DNA from: CAVTJL01 sp963735065
GTDB lineage: Bacteria > Pseudomonadota > Alphaproteobacteria > Geminicoccales > Geminicoccaceae
Assembly: GCA_963735065.1 (NCBI GenBank)
Contig: CAVTJL010000001.1
Span: 1,426,001 to 1,490,000, forward strand
Reading direction: 5' to 3'
Length of the DNA stretch: 64,000 nucleotides
Shown: piece by piece, positions 1 through 8,611 of the stretch
Position numbering within the stretch: position 1 is the first letter of the stretch
Layout of the letters: every line of letters begins with the position of its first letter
Notes under the pieces: generated by a model
What the model was told of the DNA's origin: nothing
The model's database searches: none
Seen by the model: the letters and a program-made list of their open reading frames with translations, nothing else
Translations under genes and position numbers: made by a program

Positions 1-669
1 AAGACATCGAGGCTTTTGTCAGCGACCAGGACCTCTCCCGCCTGGTCGACCAGTACGCCGCCCTCCGTGCTTTGCCTTTGCCCGAGCGGCAGGCCCGCCT
101 GTTCGAGACGGCCTGGCTGGAGCTCTCGAGCCTCATCGACGTCGGCGACCGGCGCGCCATGCTCTTCGTCGTCTACCAGGCGAACCGGGCCCGGCATCCG
201 GTGAGGCACCTCGTCAAGCTCGTGGTCGAGCGCTTCGAGAACGTGCGCCAGCCCTACGAGCGGCACGACACGCCTTCGCCCGCCGGCTCCTCGCCCGAGA
301 CGATGCAGGGCTACGGCCAGCATCCGCTTGGGCCCGGCGCAGGAGGCCATCAACCGCCTCGTCGACTTTCTGCCGGCTCAGGCGGGCGAGGCTGTTCTTG
401 TCAGGGCCGAGCTCGAGCCGGCAGCGGCCGAGGCTCCCGTCGAGGAGCCGGTCGCGACAACCGAAGAAATTCCCGTTGGCGATGCTGGCGATCCCGCCTC
501 CGCCGACGACGAGCCCCTTTCACCCCTCGCCGCCATGGCCCGGGCCAACCCGGCTTTGGCGGACTGGATCATCGGGCGCATCGAGAAGCGCCTGGCCGAG
601 CTCGGCGCCGAAGAGCCCGAGCCCGACGACCCGAGAAGGATCGCCGGCCGAAAACCCCTCGGCCCTTGA
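1..669 (+). pseudogene. Partial hypothetical gene, frameshifted as sequenced
   Basis: The window opens inside an open frame that has no start codon here. It reads from base 3 as coding-like sequence (DIEAFVSDQDLSRLVDQY at its start), rich in Leu, Arg and Glu and probably helical, up to about base 325. The sequel is then coding-like in the next frame (GPAQEAINRLVDFL, then an acidic Ala/Glu/Pro-rich linker and a C-terminal helix) to a stop at 667-669. Dropping one G from the GGG run at 330-332 joins the two parts. I do not recognise the family and assign no function. Its last 100 bases lie antisense to the end of the Cox11 fusion gene, so one of the two 3' ends is probably wrong. Linking the two halves is an inference. 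Confidence 0.4.
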
Positions 670-1708
670 GTGACAAAAAAAGAAGAAAACTGATTCCGTC
701 CCTGCTGCAGCCCTTGGCGGCGGCGCGCGTCAGCGTGCCGCCTGCTCGGTCGTGGGCGGCGTGCTCGCCGGCCGCGCCCAGGAAGGCGATGACGTCGCGG
801 CGATCGGTGGGCTTGTCGAGCTGGAAGGGCATGCGGGCGCCGGGGACGAGGTCGGCCGGCCGGGTGAGCCAGCGGTCGAGGGTGTCCTTCGACCAGATGA
901 CCTCCGAGGCCTTGAGCGCCGGGCTGTAGGCGGCGAAGGTCGGGACGGTGCCGGCGGTGCGACCCAGGACGCCGCCGAGGCGCGGGCCGGTGCGGTCCTT
1001 GTCGAGGGCGTGGCAGGCGGTGCAGCTGCTCTCGAAGATGGCCTTGCCGTGTGCCAGGTCGGGCGGGCCGTCGGCATCGAAGCTGGTGGCGAAGCGCGAG
1101 AGCTCGGCCGCCGCCTCGGGCTTGGGGGAGCGGAAGAAGGTGTAGGCCAGCGTGATCGTGTCGAGCTCGGTCGTGTCGGGATCGCTGGCGAGCGCCGGGT
1201 CGACGAAGAAGACGACCGGCATGTCGGCCGTCTCGCCGGGCTCGAGGGCCTCCTCCTCGAAGCAGAAGCACTGGATCTTGTTGAAGTAGGGGCCGGCCTT
1301 GAAGGGGGCGACGTTGAAGGTGGCGTGGCCGACGATGCGCTCCTTCGAGCGGTTCTCGGCGCGGAAGTAGACCAGCGCCTGCTCGCCCAGGCGGACGGTG
1401 ACCTTGGGCTGCTCGGGCACGAAGCGCCAGTCGAGGCCGGGGGCGACGTCGGTCGAGAAGCGGACGGTGATGGTGCGCTCGATGGCGTCGGTGGTGTTGC
1501 GCTCGGCCCGCACGGTCTGGCCGCCGAAGCCGGTGACCGCGCAGAACATGCGATAGAGCGGCACGGAGAAGGCGACGAGCGTGAGCCCGGAGCCGATGAG
1601 CGTGCCCGCGATCAAAAGCGGCATCAGCCGCCGCAGCCGCCAACGCCAGCCCGGCCTCGTCACGTTGCCCGTTCGCATGCCGCCGTCATTCCATGAAGCC
1701 CAGTCCAC
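569..1708 (-). CDS. ctaG: Cox11/CtaG copper chaperone fused to a C-terminal cytochrome c domain
   Basis: Cox11 delivers copper to the CuB site of cytochrome oxidase subunit I on the periplasmic side of the inner membrane. The 379-residue frame has one membrane anchor (about residues 29-50), the conserved Cys56 just after it, and the Cox11 copper motif CFCF at 147-150 followed by the beta-barrel end MPVVFFVDP. Cox11 proteins normally stop near residue 200. Here a mono-haem cytochrome c domain follows, with CTACH at 229-233 and a likely axial Met293 (GARMPF). Residues after about 325 look non-conserved and overlap a gene on the other strand, so the true stop may be earlier. An alternative start is Met11 (base 1678). 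The SCO1 and PCuAC genes upstream on the same strand support a copper-assembly operon. The domain calls are strong; the role of the haem domain (redox partner for the copper thiols) is inference. Confidence 0.85.
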   Translation of the reverse strand: MDWASWNDGGMRTGNVTRPGWRWRLRRLMPLLIAGTLIGSGLTLVAFSVPLYRMFCAVTGFGGQTVRAERNTTDAIERTITVRFSTDVAPGLDWRFVPEQPKVTVRLGEQALVYFRAENRSKERIVGHATFNVAPFKAGPYFNKIQCFCFEEEALEPGETADMPVVFFVDPALASDPDTTELDTITLAYTFFRSPKPEAAAELSRFATSFDADGPPDLAHGKAIFESSCTACHALDKDRTGPRLGGVLGRTAGTVPTFAAYSPALKASEVIWSKDTLDRWLTRPADLVPGARMPFQLDKPTDRRDVIAFLGAAGEHAAHDRAGGTLTRAAAKGCSRDGISFLLFLSLKGRGVFGRRSFSGRRARALRRRARPGASRCAR

Positions 1709-1824
1709 CTCGGAGCCTAGCCCGGAGGTGGGGTCGGGAGGAGGGCGGGGCGCCCGCTCGCAGCCAAATGCCGCACCGGGCGGGCGGGCACCCCGGCCGG
1801 GGCCTCAGGACCCCGGCCCAGGGC

Positions 1825-2427
1825 TCAGGAGACGAGGCCCTCGAGCTTCTTGGCCATGGTCGCCGGCGGCGTGTCGAACGAGAAGTTGGTGGCGTAGTGG
1901 CCGTCGGGGTCCATCACGTAGACGATGGAGCTGTGGTCCATCGAGTAGCCGCCGTCCTTCTCCGGGTGCTTCTTGGCGTAGACCCGGTAGGCCTTCATCG
2001 CCGCATCGATCTCGGCCTGGCTGCCGCTGAGCCCGATGAGGTCGTTGCCGAAGCCCGCCACATAGTCCGCCATCACCTTGGGCGTGTCGCGCTCGGGATC
2101 GACCGTGATGAAGAGGGCCTTGACCTTGGCCCTGTCGGCCGGCGGCAGCTGGTCGAGGGCCGCCGACACGTCGGCCAGCGTGGTGGGGCAGACGTCCGGG
2201 CAGTGGGTGTAGCCGAAATAGACCAGCAGCCACTTGCCCAGATAGTCCTGCTCGGTGACCGTCTTGCCGCTGGCGTCGACGAGCTTGAACGGCCCGCCGA
2301 TCGCGGCCACGCCGATCGAGGAGGACCGGGTGTCCGGCCGCAGATAGAGCTGGTCGACCGCGATGGCGGCGCCGCCCAGGATCGCCAGCGCCACCGCGAC
2401 GCTGAGATAGAGCTTCCATAACCGCAT
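1825..2427 (-). CDS. senC: SCO1/SenC family copper chaperone
   Basis: This 200-residue thioredoxin-fold protein is anchored by an N-terminal membrane segment (residues 7-26) and faces the periplasm. It has the SCO copper site: CPDVC after the strand LLVYFGYTH, and the distal His in YSMDHSS near residue 164. SCO proteins pass copper to, or reduce, the CuA site of oxidase subunit II. The gene sits 17 bp after the PCuAC gene and upstream of the Cox11 fusion, all on one strand, giving a CuA plus CuB assembly cassette. Length and motifs are normal for the family. No oxidase subunit gene lies in the window, so the target enzyme is elsewhere. Confidence 0.93.
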   Translation of the reverse strand: MRLWKLYLSVAVALAILGGAAIAVDQLYLRPDTRSSSIGVAAIGGPFKLVDASGKTVTEQDYLGKWLLVYFGYTHCPDVCPTTLADVSAALDQLPPADRAKVKALFITVDPERDTPKVMADYVAGFGNDLIGLSGSQAEIDAAMKAYRVYAKKHPEKDGGYSMDHSSIVYVMDPDGHYATNFSFDTPPATMAKKLEGLVS

Positions 2428-2444
2428 GATGGCTGCCTCCGGTC

Positions 2445-2987
2445 TCAGTTGCTGGAGCCGCTCGCGGGCATGTCGCCCATGCCGGGCTTGGCCCCCATCG
2501 GCATGCTGTGGCCGCCGCCCTGGCCGGTCATGCTCTCGACCATCACCTCGACCTCGACCTTGCCGGCATGCTCGAAGGTGAGGGTCAAGGGAAAGCTCTG
2601 GCCTTCCTTGAGCGGCGCCTTCAGGCCCATCAGCATGACATGGTAGCCGCCCGGCGCCAGCGTCGCCTTGCCGTGCGCCGGCACCGGGATGCCGGTGACC
2701 TGGCGCATCCTCATGACGTCGCCGTCACGGATGCTCTCGTGCAGCTGGGCCTCGGCCGCGACAGGCGAGGCGACGGCCGTCAGGCGGTCGGCGTCGGCAC
2801 CGCTGTTCTCGATGGTCAGGTAGGTGACCCCGACCTTCTGCATCGGCGCCGTGGCCCGCGACCAGGGCTGCTGGATGGTGAGCGAGCCCGCCTTGGCCCC
2901 ATCGGCGGCGGAGGCGGCGGCGGCGGCCGCGGCCGGTGCGAGCAGAAGGGAGGCGAGCACGGCGCGCCTCGATGCATGGCTGATCAT
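2445..2987 (-). CDS. Periplasmic copper chaperone PCu(A)C
   Basis: PCu(A)C proteins bind Cu(I) in the periplasm and hand it to SCO1 and the oxidase CuA site. I start at Met 2987, giving 180 residues with a signal peptide (Ala-rich, residues 8-27), rather than at 3038, which adds 17 residues ahead of the signal. The copper motif is present: LHESI with His, then the Met pair MRM, and then the HxM at YHVMLM. The C-terminus adds a His/Met-rich tail (GHSMPMGAKPGMGDM) that could bind more copper. It is the first of three copper-assembly genes on this strand, immediately followed by the SCO1 gene. Confidence 0.9.
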   Translation of the reverse strand: MISHASRRAVLASLLLAPAAAAAAASAADGAKAGSLTIQQPWSRATAPMQKVGVTYLTIENSGADADRLTAVASPVAAEAQLHESIRDGDVMRMRQVTGIPVPAHGKATLAPGGYHVMLMGLKAPLKEGQSFPLTLTFEHAGKVEVEVMVESMTGQGGGHSMPMGAKPGMGDMPASGSSN

Positions 2988-3101
2988 GATGGCTGTTCCT
3001 CGAACGTCCGCTTGAGCCGGGCGGCGGCGGCACCCCATGGCGCCGACGACGGCCGGCCGATCTCGTGGCTGGTCCTTGCCGCCGGCCGGGCGGCAGGGGC
3101 G

Positions 3102-3539
3102 TCAGATCAGGACGATCGCAGGCGGCGCGCGCGGGGCATAGGCCGGGCGAGGGCCCGGCACCGCTGCCGGCATGGGTGCCGGCCGCAGCCGCGCCACCAT
3201 GCCGGCTGCCGGCAGCACCGCGTTGGGCGGGGCGTCGGCCAGGAGGGCTGCGCCCACCCCGCCATGGCAGAGGACGCAGCCATTGTGGCGATGGCTCTGC
3301 GGGGCGCCGGGCCACTGGTCGCCCGGAACCCATTGCGGTCCCGTGCCGGTGCAGATGAGCCCGCCACCGGCGGTGACCTCGGCCGCCATGGCGAGCGACG
3401 CCGGCAGCCCGAGAAAGAGCTCCAGCAGCAGCGCCAGGCTCGCGAGCCAAGCTATGGCCCGCCTTTGCCGGCGCGCGTTCAGCCGGCCGTCGCGTCTGGC
3501 AGCGCTGCGCATGATCACCTGCTCATGCCGCAGGAGCAT
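3102..3539 (-). CDS. DUF2946-like secreted or membrane-anchored protein
   Basis: This protein of about 145 residues has an N-terminal hydrophobic segment (AIAWLASLALLLELFLGLPA) followed by a small Cys-containing domain: LICTGTG, then HNGCVLCHGG, then a Pro/Ala-rich tail. The pattern resembles DUF2946 proteins, which often neighbour copper genes and have no proven function. I prefer the start at 3539 because GGAG lies 6 bases upstream; 3512 is an alternative with a weaker site. The CxxCH could be mistaken for a haem site, but the rest does not look like cytochrome c. It precedes the PCuAC gene on the same strand, so a role in copper handling is a reasonable guess. Confidence 0.6.
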   Translation of the reverse strand: MLLRHEQVIMRSAARRDGRLNARRQRRAIAWLASLALLLELFLGLPASLAMAAEVTAGGGLICTGTGPQWVPGDQWPGAPQSHRHNGCVLCHGGVGAALLADAPPNAVLPAAGMVARLRPAPMPAAVPGPRPAYAPRAPPAIVLI

Positions 3540-3601
3540 CCCCGGCTCCAGCCCGAGGATGCTGAACGCGCGGCCATGTCGCACGCGACGCGCCAACGAG
3601 A

Positions 3602-3629
3602 AGGGCGGCGGGAATGACCCCGCCGCCCT
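3602..3629 (-). terminator. Strong hairpin after the bc1 operon
   Basis: An 11-bp perfect stem (AGGGCGGCGGG and its complement) encloses a 6-base loop, 40 bp past the cytochrome c1 stop. A second inverted repeat (GTCGGCCCC and its complement, 3646-3664) lies between. Only a short T-rich run (TTCTC) follows on the minus strand, so this is a weak intrinsic terminator or an mRNA-protecting stem. Confidence 0.55.
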
Positions 3630-3669
3630 CGATCTCGGATCAGGCGTCGGCCCCGGGGGCCGACGGCGC

Positions 3670-4461
3670 CTAGTGCACGTTCGACCAGATCCTGCGCTTG
3701 TACGCGTAGAGCAGGCCGGCCAGGACGATGAGGAACAGCATGGCCTTGAGGCCCAGCGCCTTGCGCTGCTCGAGCGTGGGCTCGGCCAGCCAGTGCAGGA
3801 ACTCGGTCACGTCCGCTGCCATCTGCGGCACCGTGGCCTTGGTGCCGTCGGCATAGGTCACCACGTCGTCGGTAAGCGGCGGCGGCATGGCGATCATGTG
3901 GCCGGGGAAGAACTTGTTGTAGTGCATGCCCGGCGGCACCTTCACGCCGGGCGGCGGGTCAACGAAGCCGTTCAGGAGGCTGTAGACATAGTTGCTGCCG
4001 CCCGGCCGCGCCTTGACGATGAGCGAGAGATCGGGCGGCAGGGCGCCGCCGTTCGCCGCCCGCGCCGCCATGGCGTTGGCGAAGGGGCCCTCGCGATAGT
4101 CCGACGGCTTTGCCGGCCGCTGGAACATATCGCCCTGGTCGTTGGGCCCGTCCGTCACCTGATACTGGGCCGCGATCGCCTTGACCTGGTCCTCGGTGTA
4201 GCCGAGGTCCTCGAGGTTGCGGAACGCCAGGTACTCGGTGCTGTGGCAGTTCTGGCAGATGTTCTGGAACACCTGGAAGCCACGCTGCAGCATGGCCCTG
4301 TCGAAGGTGCCGAAGATGCCGTCCTCCGGCCAGGAGCGGTGCAGCAGGGGTGCCGCCTCCCCTTCCGCCGCCTGCGACGGGAGGGGAGCGGCGGCGAGCA
4401 GGCCGCCGGCGACAGCGAGGAGCGCGGCGAGCCGCAAGGCCTTCTTGCTCATGCCCGTCAC
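3670..4461 (-). CDS. petC: Ubiquinol-cytochrome c reductase, cytochrome c1
   Basis: Cytochrome c1 of the bc1 complex accepts electrons from the Rieske protein and passes them to soluble or membrane cytochrome c. The 263-residue protein has a signal peptide (to about residue 32), the haem site CQNCH at 69-73, the axial Met192 in IAMPPPL, and one C-terminal membrane anchor (ALGLKAMLFLIVLAGLLYAY) with a short basic tail. It overlaps petB by 4 bases (ATGA), which implies translational coupling. Met4 is an alternative start. Only c1 is encoded; it is not the petB-petC fusion polyprotein seen in Bradyrhizobium. Confidence 0.96.
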   Translation of the reverse strand: MTGMSKKALRLAALLAVAGGLLAAAPLPSQAAEGEAAPLLHRSWPEDGIFGTFDRAMLQRGFQVFQNICQNCHSTEYLAFRNLEDLGYTEDQVKAIAAQYQVTDGPNDQGDMFQRPAKPSDYREGPFANAMAARAANGGALPPDLSLIVKARPGGSNYVYSLLNGFVDPPPGVKVPPGMHYNKFFPGHMIAMPPPLTDDVVTYADGTKATVPQMAADVTEFLHWLAEPTLEQRKALGLKAMLFLIVLAGLLYAYKRRIWSNVH

Positions 4462-5729
4462 TCCGCCGCCTGGGTCTGCATGCCGCCCCTGAGGACGGGC
4501 TCGGCGATGCTGGCCGGCAGCGGTAGCGGCCGCTCCATCTTGCCCAGCAGGGGTATGATCACGAGGAAGTGGCAGAGATAGTAGAGCGTCGCCACGAGGC
4601 CGATGGTCGGCATGATGCCTTCCGGCTTATGGGCGCCCACATAGCCCAGCACGAACACGTCGATCACCAGGAGCCAGAAGACCCACTTGTAGATCGGCCG
4701 GAAGCGCGCGCTCCTGACCGGCGAGGTGTCGAGCCAGGGCAGGAAGAAGAGAAGCGCGATCGAGCCGAACATCGTGATCACGCCCGCGAGCTTGGCCGGG
4801 ATGATCCACAGCACGTCGAAGGTGATCGAGCGGAGCATCGCGTAGAAGGGCAGGAAGTACCACTCCGGGACGATCTCGGCGGGCGTCTGCAGCGGGTTGG
4901 CCGGCACGTAGTTCACCGGATCGCCCAAGAGGTTCGGCGCGTAGAAGACGATGCCGCCGTAGATCAGGAAGAACACCATGAGGCCGAAGAGGTCCTTGAC
5001 GGTGTAGTAGGGGTGGAAGGGGATCTTGTCCTTCTTCGTGATGTCGATGCCGATCGGGTTGTTCGAGCCGAACCGGTGCAGCGCCAGGATGTGCAGGAAG
5101 ACGACGCCCAGGATCACGAAGGGCAGGAGGTAGTGCAGCGCGAAGAAGCGGTTGAGCGTCGGGTCGCCGACCGCGAAGCCGCCCCACAGCCAGGTGACGA
5201 TGCCGTTGCCGACGAGCGGGATGGCGGAAAAGAGGTTGGTGATGACGGTGGCGCCCCAGAAGCTCATCTGGCCCCAGGGCAGCACGTAGCCCATGAAGGC
5301 GGTGGCCATCATCAGCAGCATGATGACGACGCCGATCATCCACAGCAGCTCGCGCGGGGCCTTGTAGGACCCGTAGTAGAGGCCGCGGAACATGTGGATG
5401 TAGACGACGATGAAGAAGAAGGACGCGCCGTTGGCGTGAGCGTAGCGGAGCAGCCAACCGTAGTTGACGTTCCGCATGATGTACTCGACGCTGCTGAACG
5501 CCATCTTGTCGTTCGGCACGTAATGCATCGCGAGCACGATACCGGTGGCGATCTGCAGCATCAGCATGATGCCGGCGAGCGAGCCGAAATTCCACCAGTA
5601 GTTGAGATTTCGCGGTGCAGGGTAGGCGACGAACTCGTTATAGCTCCAGCTCACGACCGGCAGGCGGTCGTCGATCCAACGGAGCACGCCGTTCTTGAAA
5701 ACCACTGGTTGACTTGCCTCGGCGCTCAT
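4458..5729 (-). CDS. petB: Ubiquinol-cytochrome c reductase, cytochrome b
   Basis: Cytochrome b is the membrane core of the bc1 complex and holds the Qo and Qi quinone sites. The 423-residue protein has about eight membrane helices. The haem-ligand His pairs lie in helices B and D (RYAHANGASFFF with YIHMF; ALHYLLPF with FLHILALH), and the Qo signature PEWY is in the C-terminal part. It lies between petA and petC and overlaps petC by 4 bases. About 85 bases separate it from petA. Normal length; no unusual features. Confidence 0.97.
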   Translation of the reverse strand: MSAEASQPVVFKNGVLRWIDDRLPVVSWSYNEFVAYPAPRNLNYWWNFGSLAGIMLMLQIATGIVLAMHYVPNDKMAFSSVEYIMRNVNYGWLLRYAHANGASFFFIVVYIHMFRGLYYGSYKAPRELLWMIGVVIMLLMMATAFMGYVLPWGQMSFWGATVITNLFSAIPLVGNGIVTWLWGGFAVGDPTLNRFFALHYLLPFVILGVVFLHILALHRFGSNNPIGIDITKKDKIPFHPYYTVKDLFGLMVFFLIYGGIVFYAPNLLGDPVNYVPANPLQTPAEIVPEWYFLPFYAMLRSITFDVLWIIPAKLAGVITMFGSIALLFFLPWLDTSPVRSARFRPIYKWVFWLLVIDVFVLGYVGAHKPEGIMPTIGLVATLYYLCHFLVIIPLLGKMERPLPLPASIAEPVLRGGMQTQAAE

Positions 5730-5814
5730 CGTGTCCTTCCGTTCGGCGTCGATCGTGCACGACCGATCGCTATCATGCCGATGCCTGGTGGCGCCACTCC
5801 CGCGGCGTCGTCGG

Positions 5815-6366
5815 TCAGCCGATTCTCACGATCGAATCTGAGCTGAAGGTGTAGGGAGGCACCGCGAGATTGAGGGGCGCAGGCCCCTGCCTGATGCGCC
5901 CCGACGTGTCGTACTGCGACCCGTGGCAGGGGCAGAACCAGCCGCCATAATCGCCCCGTGGCTCGGTCGACTTGTTGCCCAGTGGCACGCAGCCGAGATG
6001 CGTGCAGATGCCGACCACCACGAGCCATTCCGGCCTCTCGACCCGTTGCGCGTCCGTCTGCGGATCGCGGAGCGTCGCGATGTCGACGGCACGCGCCTCC
6101 TCCATCTCCCTGTCGGTACGGCTCCGGACGAAGACCGGCTTGCCCCGCCACATAACGCTGATGCCCTCGCCCTTGGGGATCGGTGTCACATCGATCTCGA
6201 TCGCCGAGAGGGCCAGAACGTCGGCGGATGGATTGAGGCTGTCAATCAGCGGCCAGGCCACCGTGATGCCGCCGACGGCCACGGCCGACCAGGCGACGAG
6301 GTCGAGGAAATCCCGACGCGTCGCGCCGCCGCCCGCTTCGGGCCGATCGGTGGTCGAATGGGCCAT
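5815..6366 (-). CDS. petA: Ubiquinol-cytochrome c reductase, Rieske iron-sulfur subunit
   Basis: The Rieske protein carries a 2Fe-2S cluster that shuttles electrons from ubiquinol to cytochrome c1. I start at Met 6366 (183 residues) rather than 6501. This start gives the classic N-terminus: RRDFLDLV, a twin-arginine-like signal, followed by the single anchor helix at 22-42. The cluster ligands are in CTHLGC (Cys121, His123) and CPCHGS (Cys145, His148), with the disulfide cysteines Cys126 and Cys147. It is the first gene of petABC and is divergent from trmL, so the operon promoter lies in 6367-6539. Confidence 0.96.
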   Translation of the reverse strand: MAHSTTDRPEAGGGATRRDFLDLVAWSAVAVGGITVAWPLIDSLNPSADVLALSAIEIDVTPIPKGEGISVMWRGKPVFVRSRTDREMEEARAVDIATLRDPQTDAQRVERPEWLVVVGICTHLGCVPLGNKSTEPRGDYGGWFCPCHGSQYDTSGRIRQGPAPLNLAVPPYTFSSDSIVRIG

Positions 6367-6539
6367 TGAGGCGAAGCCTTTGGTTGAAAAGGACAATTGT
6401 TGCTCACGAGGGGAACGCCGGCCGCGCGCCAATCTATGGGCGGGTCCCAGGCGAGACAAGCGACCTTTGGTCGCATAAATCTGGCTCCATCCTTTTGTCA
6501 TGTCCGAGGAGGCCGTTTCGGGTGAGCGCGAGGGGGTCG

Positions 6540-7058
6540 ATGGGCGAGCACCGGCACGCGCCGGCGCTGGCTTTCCTGGAGCCGGACCGGCCGCACAATC
6601 TGGGCGCGGCGCTGCGGCTCGCCGCCTGCCTCGGCGTCGAGCTGCACGTCATCGAGCCCACGGCTTTCCCGCTGCGCGACCGGCGAATCCAGGAGGCGGC
6701 GCTCGACTATGGGGGCGTCGCCCCCTGGTTCCGGCATGCCGACCTCGCGGCGTTCGAGGCGATGCGCCGTGCCGCGGGACGGCGGCTCGTGCTGCTGACG
6801 ACGCGGGCCGCGTTGCCGCATCACGAGGCCGTCTTTCATGCCGACGATGTGTTGCTGCTGGGCAACGAGAGCCGGGGTGCTCCCGAGGCGCTGCACCGCA
6901 CGGCCGACCTTTGCGTGCGTGTGCCGATGGCGGCCGGGCGGCGCTCGCTCAACGTCGTGACGGCGGCAGCGATCGCGCTGGCCGAGGCGATGCGACAAAC
7001 CTCCGCATTCGATTGCCTCGAAAGCGAGCGACAATCCGCCCCGGATGACGAGGAGTGA
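6540..7058 (+). CDS. trmL: tRNA (cytidine/uridine-34 2'-O)-methyltransferase, SpoU family
   Basis: TrmL methylates the ribose of the wobble base in certain tRNA-Leu species using S-adenosylmethionine. The 172-residue protein has the SPOUT trefoil-knot pattern. The N-terminal motif is PDRPHNLGAALRLAACLG, the family stretch is RDRRIQEAALDYG, and the C-terminal knot is LGNESRGAPE, then VPMAAGRRSLNVVTAAAI. I chose ATG 6540 because homologues begin just before ALAFLEPD. The gene overlaps the first possible start of hemF by 4 bases, suggesting a short operon. It is divergent from petA, an arrangement I associate with Rhodospirillales. Confidence 0.88.
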   Translation: MGEHRHAPALAFLEPDRPHNLGAALRLAACLGVELHVIEPTAFPLRDRRIQEAALDYGGVAPWFRHADLAAFEAMRRAAGRRLVLLTTRAALPHHEAVFHADDVLLLGNESRGAPEALHRTADLCVRVPMAAGRRSLNVVTAAAIALAEAMRQTSAFDCLESERQSAPDDEE

Positions 7059-7063
7059 GAGGA

Positions 7064-7912
7064 ATGAGCGAGGGAGCCGAGGAGAAGGCGCGGGCACAAG
7101 CCTGGTTCGAGAGCCTGCGCGATCGCATCTGCGCGGCCTTCGAGGCGCTCGAGGACGCCTGCAAGGCACCCGCGGCCGCCGGGCGCGAGCCCGGCCGGTT
7201 CACCCGCACGGCCTGGGACCGGCCGGGCGGCGGGGGCGGCGTGATGGCGGTGATGCGTGGCCGCGTCTTCGAGAAGGTGGGCGTCAACGTCTCGACCGTG
7301 TGGGGCGAGCTCGAGGAGCCCTTCGCCAAGCAGATCCCGGGTGCCACGGAGGATCGGCGCTTTTGGGCCAGCGGCATCTCGCTGGTGGCCCATCCCTGCT
7401 CGCCGCACGTGCCGCCGGCGCACATGAACACCCGCCACATCCGCACCGGCAAGTCCTGGTACGGCGGCGGCGCCGACCTCAATCCCATCTACCCCGACGC
7501 CGAGGACACGGCGGCTTTCCACGCCCGGCTGCGTCAGGCCTGCGAGGGCTACGGCGAGGACGCCTACGACCGCTTCAAGCGCTGGGCGGACGAGTATTTC
7601 TTTCTGCCGCACCGCGGCGAGCCGCGCGGCATCGGCGGGATCTTTTATGACTATCTCGAGGGCGAGCCCGAGCGTACCTTCGCCTTCACCCGCGCCGTCG
7701 GGGAGGCCTTCTTGGACATCTACCCCAGGCTCGTCGCGCGCCACATGGACCGGCCGTGGACCGAGGCCGAGCGGGCCTGGCAGCTCGAGCGGCGCGGCCG
7801 CTACGTCGAGTTCAACCTTCTTTATGATCGGGGCACACAGTTCGGATTGAGGACCGGCGGCAATACCGAGGCGATCTTGATGTCGCTGCCGCCGGCCGTC
7901 AGCTGGCCCTGA
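7064..7912 (+). CDS. hemF: Oxygen-dependent coproporphyrinogen III oxidase
   Basis: HemF decarboxylates coproporphyrinogen III to protoporphyrinogen IX in aerobic haem synthesis and is cytosolic. The 282-residue protein shows family motifs: MNTRHI and GGGADLNP in the middle, YFFLPHRGE, and the C-terminal FNLLYDRGTQFGL. I use ATG 7064 because AGGAG lies 8 bases upstream; a GTG at 7055 overlaps the trmL stop and would add three residues. Its position next to the bc1 genes fits a respiratory/haem neighbourhood. Confidence 0.95.
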   Translation: MSEGAEEKARAQAWFESLRDRICAAFEALEDACKAPAAAGREPGRFTRTAWDRPGGGGGVMAVMRGRVFEKVGVNVSTVWGELEEPFAKQIPGATEDRRFWASGISLVAHPCSPHVPPAHMNTRHIRTGKSWYGGGADLNPIYPDAEDTAAFHARLRQACEGYGEDAYDRFKRWADEYFFLPHRGEPRGIGGIFYDYLEGEPERTFAFTRAVGEAFLDIYPRLVARHMDRPWTEAERAWQLERRGRYVEFNLLYDRGTQFGLRTGGNTEAILMSLPPAVSWP

Positions 7913-7970
7913 GCCCGGCCGTCAGTTGGCTTCGGGCAAGGTTGCCCGCCCGTTCCCAGGAGAGACGAGG

Positions 7971-8504
7971 ATGGATCTCAGCAGGCTCCCCGCCGGCAAG
8001 AACCCGCCACACGAGATCAACGTGCTGATCGAGGTGCCGCTGCGCTCCGATCCGATCAAGTACGAGTACGACAAGGAGAGCGGGGCGATCTTCGTCGACC
8101 GCTATCTCTACACGACGATGTTCTATCCTTGTAACTACGGCTTCATCCCGCAGACGCTGGCCGAGGACGGCGATCCTGTCGACGTCATGGTGATCGGGCG
8201 CATGCCGGTCATTCCAGGCGCCATCCTGCGCTCGCGGCCGATCGGCGTGCTGAAGATGGAGGACGAGGCCGGCAACGACGAGAAGATCTTGGCCGTGCCC
8301 ATCGACAAGATCACCCAGATCAACAGGAAGGTGCAGAGCTACAAGGACATCCCGGAGATCGACCTCGCCCGCATCTCGCACTTCTTCGAGCACTACAAGG
8401 ATCTGGAGCCCAACAAGTGGGTCAAGATCCTGGGCTGGGGCGACGCCGACGAGGCCAAGAGGATGATCATGGAAGGCGTCGAGCGGGCGACGCAGAAGGG
8501 CTGA
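7971..8504 (+). CDS. ppa: Inorganic pyrophosphatase
   Basis: This soluble family I pyrophosphatase hydrolyses the PPi released by biosynthesis. The 177-residue length is standard for bacteria. The active-site run EDGDPVDVM places Asp66, Asp68 and Asp71 one residue off the E. coli numbering; Lys30 (PIKYE) and the YPCNYGF segment are also present. I start at ATG 7971, preceded by an AGGAGAG site; a TTG at 7926 would add 15 non-conserved residues. It lies 58 bp after hemF on the same strand. Confidence 0.96.
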   Translation: MDLSRLPAGKNPPHEINVLIEVPLRSDPIKYEYDKESGAIFVDRYLYTTMFYPCNYGFIPQTLAEDGDPVDVMVIGRMPVIPGAILRSRPIGVLKMEDEAGNDEKILAVPIDKITQINRKVQSYKDIPEIDLARISHFFEHYKDLEPNKWVKILGWGDADEAKRMIMEGVERATQKG

Positions 8505-8611
8505 CCCGCCGGCATCCGGCGGGGCCGCCCCTGGCGATTGGCCTTGCCTTCGAGCTGCGCCTGCGGCAATCTGACGCTGCCGGATTAGTAGGCGCGGAAA
8601 CGGAGGCTGTC

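Noticed and set aside
752..1696. 314-codon open frame on the plus strand
   Set aside because: It is the antisense of the Cox11-cytochrome c gene. Very high GC keeps such frames open, and the translation is Gly/Val/Ala/Arg-rich with no motif.
3102..3539. Cytochrome c call from CVLCH in the DUF2946-like protein
   Set aside because: There is no axial Met region or cytochrome fold; the protein is a short anchored chain beside copper genes.
4569..5846. 425-codon plus-strand frame opposite cytochrome b
   Set aside because: The translation is His/Asp/Glu/Arg-rich with no hydrophobic core. The opposite strand encodes unmistakable petB.
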